Assembly: GCA_903871775.1 (NCBI GenBank)
Contig: CAIQIA010000027.1
Location: 124,001 to 188,000, forward strand
Reading direction: 5' to 3'
DNA: 64,000 nucleotides
Origin: an uncultured cyanobacterium
GTDB lineage: Bacteria > Cyanobacteriota > Cyanobacteriia > PCC-6307 > Cyanobiaceae
Below are positions 51,857-58,839 of the stretch, piece by piece (position 1 is the first letter of the stretch; each line of letters starts with the position of its first letter). The translations under genes were made by a program, and so were the position numbers. The notes under the pieces are model-generated. The model was not told the origin of the DNA. It worked only from the letters and a program-made list of their open reading frames with translations, and did no database searches.

Positions 51857-54363
51857 TCCGGCCTCTGCGATGGCCTCGGTTCCGGCACGGGCTGCGGCTT
51901 CTGGATGTGCTTGCCCTGGCCTCCAGCCTGCAGCTGGCCCTGGTCTCCCTCGGTGTCGGCACCATTGCGTACATCAACGGCCATCGCTCGGTGCAGCTGC
52001 TGGCCCGGCAGTTGGGGGCCTCGATCGCCGATCAGGTGGACCTGCAGCTCGATGGGGTGCTGGAGGCCCCACGGTTGATCAACCGGCTGAACGATCAGGC
52101 GATCCTCAGCGGCCAGCTTGATCCCGAGAACTTTCCAGCCCTTGAACGGTTGTTCTTCGAGCAGATCAGCCTCTTCCCGGTGGGTTACATCAACTACGGC
52201 AACGAGAACGGTGACTACCTCGGGATCCAGCGGCTCGATGACGGCCACCTGCTGGTCAACGAAATGCGTCAGCGCCAGGCCCCCAACCGCCAGAGCGTGT
52301 ATGAGATCACATCCGCCGGCCGCGGGCGGCAACCGCTGAAGGTGATCGAACCGATCGGCACGGCGCGGGAAGAGCCCTGGTACTGGCAAACGGTCAGAGC
52401 CAACCGACCGATCTGGAGCTCGATCTACCAGTGGGATGACAATCCCCGGGTGCTGTCGGTCTCCTTCAACCAGCCGGTGCGCGATCCCCGCAGCGGTCGC
52501 CTGAAGGGTGTCATCGGCGTTGACGTGATCCTGACCCAGCTGAGCACCTTCCTGCAGCGGCTCTGGGGACAACGGCCGGGCATGGTGCTGGTGCTGGAAC
52601 ACGACGGCCGTCTCGTGGCCAGCTCCCGGCCGGCCATGGTGCTCACAGGCAGCCATGGCGGTCCAGCACGTCGTGTGCGGATCGACGAGAGCAACGACCC
52701 CCTGGTGCAGCGCTTGGCGGGGCTGCTCTTCAGCCGCACCGCTGACGGCAGCCTGCGGCTGCAGGGTGCCTGGGGCCATGGCAGGGAGCAGCTCGAGTTC
52801 AGCGAGGGCAACCGGTCGGTGTTCGTGGAGACGATGGGCTGGAGCGACGGCCTGGGCCTGGACTGGCTCGTGCTGGTCGTCATCCCCCAGGAAGGTCTGC
52901 AAGGCGTCGAAGCCCAGGGCACCCGCCTGGCCGTTGCCCTTTGCGTACTGGCTCTGCTGGTGGCGATCGTGATCACCCAGAGGCTCAACCGCTGGATCCT
53001 GCGCCCGCTCGAACAGCTGACCGCCACCTCCCGCCATCTCACCGAAGCGGTGAGTGCCGACGGCCGCGATCCCCTGGTCTTTCAACCTCAGCTGCCGGCC
53101 GCCAGCCCCCAGGAAGTGCAGACGCTGGCCGAGGTGCTGGCGGCCCTCGTGCAGCTTCTGAACGATCAGATGGGGGCTCTGATGCGATCCGGTGCCGAGC
53201 TGGCCCAGGAAGTGCAACGCCGCTCCCAGGCCCTCGATCTCTCCCTGCGCAGCGAACAGAAGGCCCTGGCCAGTGCCCAGCTGCGCCAGTCGGTGCTGGC
53301 CCGGCTCAGCCACGAGCTGCGGACGCCGCTCACCAGCGTGCTCGGCTACACCCGGCTGGCCCTGAAGCAGGACCTCCCCGACCGGGTGCGTGAGTATCTC
53401 GACACCATCGATGGAGCGGCACGCGAGATGCTCAAGCTCACCGAAGACTTCCTGGACCTCTCACGGCTGGAGTCGGGACGGGTGCAGCTCGAGGCGCTCC
53501 CATTCGCCCTGGAGGAACTGGTCGAGGACGTGATCGACCTGGTCTCCCTGCAGGCCCAGGTGAAGGGTCTGACCATGGTGGTGAGCATCGGGCCGGATGT
53601 GGCCCCCTGGTGGATCGGCGACGCGGCCCGTCTGCGGCAGGTGCTGGTGAACCTGCTGGTGAATGCCATCAAGTTCACCCAGGCTGGAGCGGTGATCCTG
53701 CGCATCGACCAGGACAGGGCGGGGAAAGCTCCCCTGCGGTTCGAGGTCCGTGACAGCGGCATCGGCATGGATGCCGAACAACAGACCCGGGTGTTCGAAG
53801 CCTGGACCCAGGCAGACCCCTCCACAAGCCGTCGCTTCGGTGGCTCCGGCCTCGGACTGGCCATCTGCCGCGAACTGGTGCAGCTCATGGGCGGTGGTCT
53901 CGAGCTCCAGAGCCAGCCGGGGGTGGGAACCACGATCTCCTTTTCCCTCCCCTGCCCCACCGGCCCCCGACGGGAAGCGGACGCCTGGCGGGACCCGCCG
54001 CCGGCACCCGCGGGGATGGTGATCGAACTGGTCGGGGACCTCGATCCCGAAGAGGTGGCGGTGCTGCAGAACTGGCTCAGGGTCGGGGGGTGGCCCCCTC
54101 TGCGCTTGGGGGCCCAGGGGCCTCCGGCAACGCTGCTGCTGCTGGTGCTCGGCGGACCTATGGGGGCCGCAGGCGCACTGGCGAGACGACAGCGGGAACG
54201 CCTTGGCCCTGATGGACGGCTGCTGGCCCTCGTCCGTCGCCTGGACGCCGACGCCTATCTGGAGGTGGCTGGGGCCCCCTGGGACGGAATCATCGAGCGG
54301 CCACTGCTGCTGCGGCGCTGGAACGAAGTCCTGCAGAGAACATTCGGGGGCTCACCGCGGTGA
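51853..54363 (+). CDS. Membrane sensor histidine kinase with dCache-type sensor and degenerate receiver
   Basis: This is an 836-aa hybrid-like kinase. Start TTG at 51853 overlaps the deaminase stop (TTGA); GTG at 51832 is also possible. An N-terminal helix, a large extracytoplasmic dCache-like domain (PVGYINYGNENGDYLG, EPWYWQTVRANRPIWSSIY, LKGVIGVDVILTQL), a second helix, a HAMP-like linker, HisKA (LARLSHELRTPLTSVLGY) and HATPase (NLLVNAIKFTQ, DSGIGMD, FGGSGLGLAI) are in order. The last 130 residues look like a receiver (MVIELVGDLDPEEVAVL) but lack a phospho-acceptor Asp. Confidence 0.87.
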   Translation: MIRPLRWPRFRHGLRLLDVLALASSLQLALVSLGVGTIAYINGHRSVQLLARQLGASIADQVDLQLDGVLEAPRLINRLNDQAILSGQLDPENFPALERLFFEQISLFPVGYINYGNENGDYLGIQRLDDGHLLVNEMRQRQAPNRQSVYEITSAGRGRQPLKVIEPIGTAREEPWYWQTVRANRPIWSSIYQWDDNPRVLSVSFNQPVRDPRSGRLKGVIGVDVILTQLSTFLQRLWGQRPGMVLVLEHDGRLVASSRPAMVLTGSHGGPARRVRIDESNDPLVQRLAGLLFSRTADGSLRLQGAWGHGREQLEFSEGNRSVFVETMGWSDGLGLDWLVLVVIPQEGLQGVEAQGTRLAVALCVLALLVAIVITQRLNRWILRPLEQLTATSRHLTEAVSADGRDPLVFQPQLPAASPQEVQTLAEVLAALVQLLNDQMGALMRSGAELAQEVQRRSQALDLSLRSEQKALASAQLRQSVLARLSHELRTPLTSVLGYTRLALKQDLPDRVREYLDTIDGAAREMLKLTEDFLDLSRLESGRVQLEALPFALEELVEDVIDLVSLQAQVKGLTMVVSIGPDVAPWWIGDAARLRQVLVNLLVNAIKFTQAGAVILRIDQDRAGKAPLRFEVRDSGIGMDAEQQTRVFEAWTQADPSTSRRFGGSGLGLAICRELVQLMGGGLELQSQPGVGTTISFSLPCPTGPRREADAWRDPPPAPAGMVIELVGDLDPEEVAVLQNWLRVGGWPPLRLGAQGPPATLLLLVLGGPMGAAGALARRQRERLGPDGRLLALVRRLDADAYLEVAGAPWDGIIERPLLLRRWNEVLQRTFGGSPR

Positions 54364-54774
54364 ACGGATCGCGTCCAACAGATAAGTGGACGCGGGACGA
54401 CCAGGACGACGGACCATGGACGGTGAGGGGGACGCCCCCGGACGTCGCTGGCGACGCTGACCGAGCAGCAGGCGGCTCAGACGCAACACACCGCCGAGCA
54501 TCAGCAGCAGACCGGCCACCGCCAGCAGGATCAGCAGCAGGGCACCGCTCAGCTGCAGCAGGCCGGAGCTGAGCTGCAGCAGGCCCATGGTGATGTTGCC
54601 CAGGGCGGTGCTGAAATAGAGCAGCGTGTCGAGGCGGCTGGGGAGCTGGCTGAGGCCGAAGAGCACGCCGCCGCCGGCGAGCAGCCAGGCGACACCCATC
54701 ACCATCAGCCCGAGGCCACCGCTGCGGCGGGGGCGGGCGCCGGAAGGTCGGCGGTGGCTGCGAATGGCCTGCAT
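54352..54774 (-). CDS. Small membrane protein of unknown function
   Basis: This 140-aa protein starts at the ATG at 54774 (MQAIRSHRRPSGARPRRSG); the ORF-track start lies inside the next gene. Two to three membrane helices (LGLMVMGVAWLLAGGGVLFGL, LLILLAVAGLLLMLGGVLRLSRLL) flank a short loop (SRLDTLLYFSTALGNITMGLLQ). The tail is basic and Pro/Ser-rich. It overlaps the kinase gene tail to tail by 12 bases and ends the DUF3038-DUF4335 run on this strand. Confidence 0.6.
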   Translation of the reverse strand: MQAIRSHRRPSGARPRRSGGLGLMVMGVAWLLAGGGVLFGLSQLPSRLDTLLYFSTALGNITMGLLQLSSGLLQLSGALLLILLAVAGLLLMLGGVLRLSRLLLGQRRQRRPGASPSPSMVRRPGRPASTYLLDAIRSPR

Positions 54775-54805
54775 GCCTGCCAAGCTATCGATCCAGCGGC
54801 TCTGG

Positions 54806-55081
54806 TCAATCCACAACGGGACTGTCCGTCGGCTGATCCAGATAGCCGGCATACCGCAGCCAGCGTTCGAATTCCTCGATCACCAGTTCGTTGGGACAGT
54901 CCACAAGATTCAGTCCCCTGACGGTGCAGTCCCCCTGGCCGGAATGATGGAGGCTGATGGTGAAGTCGTCACCGCTGAGGCCGCAGACCTCGGGATCACT
55001 GCGGACGACCACGTCGAGCTGGGCGCCGAGGCGGATGATGCGCCGGCGCAGCCGACCCCAGGAGGCGGAGGTGGTCCTCAT
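54806..55081 (-). CDS. Small conserved hypothetical protein downstream of DUF4335
   Basis: This 91-aa protein starts at an ATG that overlaps the DUF4335 stop by four bases (ATGA). VVRSDPEVCGLSGDDFTISLHHSGQGDCTVRGLNLVDCPNELVIEEFERWLRYAGY suggests a small beta/alpha domain with three Cys residues. It is acidic and soluble. The function is unknown; the coupling to DUF4335 implies a joint role. Confidence 0.7.
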   Translation of the reverse strand: MRTTSASWGRLRRRIIRLGAQLDVVVRSDPEVCGLSGDDFTISLHHSGQGDCTVRGLNLVDCPNELVIEEFERWLRYAGYLDQPTDSPVVD

Positions 55082-55752
55082 CGAGGCGGTGCCGCAGGGG
55101 TCGATGGCGCCCCCTGGGTGGCGGGCGGAGCCCCTGGGGTGGCGGGCCGGGGCAGGGGCACCAGGCTGGCCAGCGCAGCGGTCAGCAGCAGGCTGGCAGC
55201 GGCGGCCGTCGGAGCCAGCAGCCGTTGGGGCAAGGGTGTGGTGCGGGGGAGATCACGGCGGGGGAGAGGCCGTGCCGCCGGAGGCGCCAACGGCAGCCCG
55301 ATCCGTGGATCGTGCAGCATCTGGTCCAGGCACTGGGTGAGATCGGCCAGCTCGGCACTGTCGAGGGTCAGCCGCAGGGGCGGGGTGTCGGGCTGGCTGC
55401 TGTGGACCGTGAGCCGGTGGCCCCCCTCGTGGGGTTCGATCTCGACTCGCTGCCCTTCGCTGCCACAGGGCCTCGGGCTGCTGCTGATCAGCCGCCTGAC
55501 GTAGGTGAGCACCACCTCCAGCAGCCCCTGGAGATGGTCGAGGCGTCCCTCGAGGGTGGCCTGCTGTCCGATGGCCAGTTCCCAGCGGGTGAGGATGCCC
55601 AGGCGCTGGCCCCCCTCGGGGGCGGTCTCGGGATCCCGGGTCACATCGGGCAGACCGAAGAGGTCCAGCCGGGCACTGCTCTGTTCGAAGCGCAGCCGCA
55701 GGGGGGCGCCGGCGGGGCCGCCGAGGCTGAAAAGAGAGCTGAACTGGGTCAT
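55078..55752 (-). CDS. DUF4335 domain protein
   Basis: The N-terminal 150 residues match the cyanobacterial DUF4335 pattern ([93 protein letters not shown]). A C-terminal hydrophobic helix ([19 protein letters not shown]) and a Pro-rich tail follow, so the protein may be membrane-tethered. DUF4335 and DUF3038 are often neighbours in cyanobacteria, and here they overlap by four bases. The function is unknown. Confidence 0.8.
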   Translation of the reverse strand: MTQFSSLFSLGGPAGAPLRLRFEQSSARLDLFGLPDVTRDPETAPEGGQRLGILTRWELAIGQQATLEGRLDHLQGLLEVVLTYVRRLISSSPRPCGSEGQRVEIEPHEGGHRLTVHSSQPDTPPLRLTLDSAELADLTQCLDQMLHDPRIGLPLAPPAARPLPRRDLPRTTPLPQRLLAPTAAAASLLLTAALASLVPLPRPATPGAPPATQGAPSTPAAPPR

Positions 55753-56342
55753 CGCTGGGCGTCCCGCAGGCTGGCCTCCAGCCGCGCTGCACCCCCGGGA
55801 CCGGCGGACAGCAGCAGCGACTCCACGATGGCGCGCCGCAGACCCTCCCCCTCGCTGTCGTCGAGGAGCTGGCGCACGGCACCGCGGCGCACATTGAACC
55901 GTTCACGCACAAGGTCGCTGAACCGTTCCCGGAACAGGGTCCAGCGCTGGGCCGTGAGCTCGGCAGGCTCCCGGCTGGAGACGAGCTGCCGCAGAAGGGG
56001 GTAGACGCGCTGGGCCAGGGTGCAGACCAGGGTGATCAGGGCCTGGGCTTCATCGGTGCCCAGCTGACCCCGGCGGCTCGCCACCCGCAGGGGGTTGCGG
56101 CAGCGGCTGCGCCAGAGGCTGACCCGATCGGGGAACTGCTCGCTGAGCCCAAGCTGGTCGCAGCACCAGACCATGGCCTCACTGCCATGGAGATCGAGGG
56201 CCTCGATGGCCAGCAACAGCAGATCGAGGCGTTCGAGACCCCGGCGGGGCAACGGTCGCTCCGACCAGGGGGCAGCGGCGGAGGCGGTCAAGAGGGAAGG
56301 GCGTTGGCTGCGATGATGGCAGGTGTGCAGGGCCCGCGTCAT
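55749..56342 (-). CDS. DUF3038 domain protein
   Basis: This 197-aa helical protein matches DUF3038: [68 protein letters not shown], and [23 protein letters not shown]. The ATG at 56342 lies only 15 bases from divergent apt, so the true start may be internal, perhaps a TTG at about codon 18. It heads a four-gene minus-strand cluster with DUF4335 and two small proteins. Confidence 0.8.
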   Translation of the reverse strand: MTRALHTCHHRSQRPSLLTASAAAPWSERPLPRRGLERLDLLLLAIEALDLHGSEAMVWCCDQLGLSEQFPDRVSLWRSRCRNPLRVASRRGQLGTDEAQALITLVCTLAQRVYPLLRQLVSSREPAELTAQRWTLFRERFSDLVRERFNVRRGAVRQLLDDSEGEGLRRAIVESLLLSAGPGGAARLEASLRDAQR

Positions 56343-56357
56343 CCCCCTGCCTGCTCC

Positions 56358-56909
56358 ATGAACAGCGACCTGAGCCCCACTCCCCCCCTGGATGAGCGGC
56401 TGCGGGCCGTGGTGCGCACCATTCCTGACTTTCCGAAGCCCGGGATTCTGTTTCGCGATCTGACGCCGCTGATGCGGGATCCGCAGATCTGGAAGCTCAC
56501 CCTGGAGGGCCTGGCCGACAGGGTCGATCCCCTCAACGCCGATCTGATCGTGGGCATCGAGGCCCGGGGTTTCCTGGTCGGCAATGCCCTGGCGCTTGTG
56601 CTGGGCCGCGGTTTCGTGCCCGTGCGCAAGCCCGGCAAGCTCCCCGGAATGATCGAAGGCCTCGACTACGACCTGGAGTACGGCAGCGACCGGCTGGAGA
56701 TCCAGAGCGGGGCCCTGGAACCGGGCCAGAAGGTGCTGGTGGTCGACGATCTGCTGGCCACCGGCGGCACGGCGGCCGCCTGCGCCTCCCTGGTCCAGCG
56801 GGTCGGCGGAGAGGTGGTGGGCTACGGCTTTCTGGCCGAACTGACCGCTCTCGGCGGCCGCGGCCGACTGCCTGGACCGGCGTCGGTCGAGTCGTTGCTG
56901 CTTTACTGA
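56358..56909 (+). CDS. apt: Adenine phosphoribosyltransferase
   Basis: Apt salvages adenine with PRPP to AMP. The 183-aa protein starts at ATG 56358 (the ORF-track start is antisense). [21 protein letters not shown] and [17 protein letters not shown] are family signatures, and [22 protein letters not shown] is the PRPP-binding loop. The usual length is about 170-185 aa. It is divergent from DUF3038. Confidence 0.93.
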   Translation: MNSDLSPTPPLDERLRAVVRTIPDFPKPGILFRDLTPLMRDPQIWKLTLEGLADRVDPLNADLIVGIEARGFLVGNALALVLGRGFVPVRKPGKLPGMIEGLDYDLEYGSDRLEIQSGALEPGQKVLVVDDLLATGGTAAACASLVQRVGGEVVGYGFLAELTALGGRGRLPGPASVESLLLY

Positions 56910-56923
56910 TCCACTGAGCAGTT

Positions 56924-57133
56924 CTACTGACGGTCCTGCCAGTCGTAGACGCGATCCAGCTGCACCAGACTGATCAGGCCGAAACGCCAGAGTGTGACGG
57001 GTAGCGGTGCCTGCTCCTGCACCGCCTGACGCAGACCGAGGGCCAGGGCGTCATCGCTCAGGCCGATGTCACGCCGCAGGAAGTCCACCAACGCCGTGGA
57101 GGGGACGGGTTGTGGCGACGTGGTGATCACCAT
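56924..57133 (-). CDS. DUF2949 protein
   Basis: This 69-aa protein starts at the ATG at 57133 (MVITTSPQPVP). TALVDFLRRDIGLSDDALALGLRQAVQEQAPLPVTLWRFGLISLVQLDRVYDWQ matches the small cyanobacterial DUF2949 family. The ORF-track extension upstream has no protein-like composition. The function is unknown. A 141-base gap without other features separates it from the UbiH-like gene. Confidence 0.82.
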   Translation of the reverse strand: MVITTSPQPVPSTALVDFLRRDIGLSDDALALGLRQAVQEQAPLPVTLWRFGLISLVQLDRVYDWQDRQ

Positions 57134-57274
57134 GGACTGAAACCAGCAGGCAGAGAACGGAGAACTGGGAACGACCGACCCGTCGCGGGGAGACCCGTGG
57201 CGACGGAAGGCTGGACAGCGACGGAAAAAGAACGGTCTGGCCACGAGTGTGGCCGCCCGGTCCGCCGTTGTCCG

Positions 57275-58465
57275 TTAAGCACGTCTGAAGAGAGGTGATT
57301 GTTCTCCCCTGGGACTCCCACTGTCAAGACCCCCCGGCAGAGAACCCAGGGGCACAGGGCCCCGGCTGGCGGCGGCAAGGGCCAGACGACGCAACGGCGC
57401 CGAGAGGGCCAGGGCCCCCAGGCCCAGCCGCCGCAAGGGCAGCAACGGCAGCGAACGGTTCGAGAACAGGCGGATGAGCAGGTCGGTGGCTGCGAGGGTG
57501 AGCAACGCATCGACCCAGCGGCGGCGGGCATAACGCCTGGGCAGGGCCTCGATGGGGCGCGCTCCGGCGGCCACGGCCGCGGCCTCCTGCCAGAGCACCG
57601 CCACGTCACGCCAGCAGAGGTTCAGGCCCTGGCCCCCCACCGGATGGCAGCGGTGGCCGCTCTCGCCGCAGAGCAGGGCCCGGCCCCTGGCCAGACGACC
57701 GGCCAGCCGGCAGGCCACCGGAAAGCTGGCGGGAGGCTCCAGCAGCTGGCTGGCCAGCAGACCCGGCGGCAGGGCGGCAGCGAGGGCCTCGAGGAATGCG
57801 GTTTCACCAAGGCCCTGGCGGTGCTGACAGGCGGTGATCGGACCACTCCAGACCACCTGCGCCCTGCCCCCGCCAAGGGGAAGCACCGCCAGGGGACCTT
57901 CGGGGCGGAACACCTCCCAGGCGGTGGCGGGGGTCGCCCCCACCAGCTGGACCTGACAGGTGAGGCAGCCCTGGCGGTAATCCCAGCCGGGGTAGCCGAT
58001 GCCGAGGGCATCGCGGGCCCTGGAGCCGGCGCCCTCGCAGTGCACCTGCAGGTCGGTGGGCTGGGAGGGTCGTTCGGGGTCGCCAAGAAGCAGCTGCAGC
58101 CCGTCGGCTGAGGCACAGCGCCGCAGCAGCAGATCCATCAGGGGGCGATGGTCCAGCACCCAGCCGATGGCGGCGTCGCCATCGCTGAACAGCACCTCCG
58201 CTGCGCCGCAGGCATGGTCAGACAGCAGCAGACGCTGGAACGGCTGAAGATGCGGAAGCAACCCCTCCCAGAGCCCCAGGGACTGGAGCAGGCAGCGGGT
58301 GGACTGGGTGAGGGCGTAGGCCCGGGCACGTTGGGCCAGGGCCGAAGCTGGTGCGGGATCGTGCAGCACCACCCGCCAGCCGCTGGCGACCAGGGCCAGG
58401 GCCGCGACGCATCCCGTGGGGCCGGCTCCACTGACGAGGACACTGGGGGCAACGGGCAAGGCCAC
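57275..58465 (-). CDS. UbiH/VisC-like FAD-dependent monooxygenase
   Basis: This 396-aa flavoprotein belongs to the UbiH/COQ6 hydroxylase group. VLVSGAGPTGCVAALALVASGWRVVLHD is the FAD Rossmann motif and RALLCGESGHRCHPVGGQGLNLCWRDVAVL is the second FAD motif (GD...P-type with His). A cyanobacterial UbiH homologue is implicated in plastoquinone ring hydroxylation, so a role there is plausible. The annotated GTG start at 58465 immediately follows the U-tract of the HLIP terminator and leaves no room for an RBS; a start at TTG 58459 or a leaderless message is possible. Confidence 0.85.
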   Translation of the reverse strand: MALPVAPSVLVSGAGPTGCVAALALVASGWRVVLHDPAPASALAQRARAYALTQSTRCLLQSLGLWEGLLPHLQPFQRLLLSDHACGAAEVLFSDGDAAIGWVLDHRPLMDLLLRRCASADGLQLLLGDPERPSQPTDLQVHCEGAGSRARDALGIGYPGWDYRQGCLTCQVQLVGATPATAWEVFRPEGPLAVLPLGGGRAQVVWSGPITACQHRQGLGETAFLEALAAALPPGLLASQLLEPPASFPVACRLAGRLARGRALLCGESGHRCHPVGGQGLNLCWRDVAVLWQEAAAVAAGARPIEALPRRYARRRWVDALLTLAATDLLIRLFSNRSLPLLPLRRLGLGALALSAPLRRLALAAASRGPVPLGSLPGGLDSGSPRGEQSPLFRRA

Positions 58466-58500
58466 AAAAAAATCCCACGGCGGAAAGTCTGCCGTGGGAT
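58466..58500 (-). terminator. Rho-independent terminator downstream of the HLIP gene
   Basis: On the minus strand ATCCCACGGC / GCCGTGGGAT forms a perfect 10-bp stem with a nine-base loop, followed by seven T residues. It is the clearest intrinsic terminator in the window. It ends the HLIP message and abuts the UbiH-like start. Confidence 0.9.
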
Positions 58501-58521
58501 CAAGGTCAGCTGTGGCTGGAA

Positions 58522-58767
58522 TCAGCCCAGGCCGAGGAGACCGCGGGTGAAGGCTTCGCCGCCCAGGGCAAACTCGGTGGCCAGCAGGGCGATGAAGCCG
58601 AGCATGGCCATGCGGCCGTTGAGCTTTTCGGCCCGCTCATGGAAGCCCCAGCCGTTCTCGGCACTCACGACCTGCATGCGGGGCTCGGCAGCAAAAGCGT
58701 TGAGGCGACCGCCGTCTTCGGTGGTGACGGTGGCGCCGCGGATCACGGAGGGGGAAGAAGAGGCCAC
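58522..58767 (-). CDS. High-light-inducible protein (HLIP/SCP)
   Basis: HLIPs are one-helix relatives of plant LHC proteins that bind chlorophyll and carotenoid and protect photosystem assembly. [29 protein letters not shown] is the chlorophyll-binding helix with the ExxN/RxAM signature; the end is [14 protein letters not shown] at 58767 (81 aa) is preferred: AGGA lies seven bases before it, and the ORF-track ATG at 58791 falls inside a palindrome next to the putative -10. A strong terminator follows. Confidence 0.9.
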   Translation of the reverse strand: MASSSPSVIRGATVTTEDGGRLNAFAAEPRMQVVSAENGWGFHERAEKLNGRMAMLGFIALLATEFALGGEAFTRGLLGLG

Positions 58768-58787
58768 GGCAGATCCTGAAACTTTGT

Positions 58788-58804
58788 ACATCGTAACACG
58801 ATGT
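58788..58804. promoter_or_regulatory. 17-bp perfect dyad upstream of the HLIP gene
   Basis: ACATCGT-AAC-ACGATGT is a perfect inverted repeat with seven-base arms and a three-base centre. It overlaps a minus-strand TACGAT that could be the -10 box of the HLIP promoter, so it may be an operator. A partial match to the RpaB HLR1 motif (TTCACAAT) lies just upstream at 58810-58817. Confidence 0.5.
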
Positions 58805-58839
58805 TTCGGATTGTGAAGCCCTGCCCCCTTTTTCCGCCT

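Noticed and set aside
51550-53313. 587-aa minus-strand ORF across the dCache kinase
   Set aside because: Antisense to HisKA/HATPase-containing gene; shadow of GC-rich codon usage.
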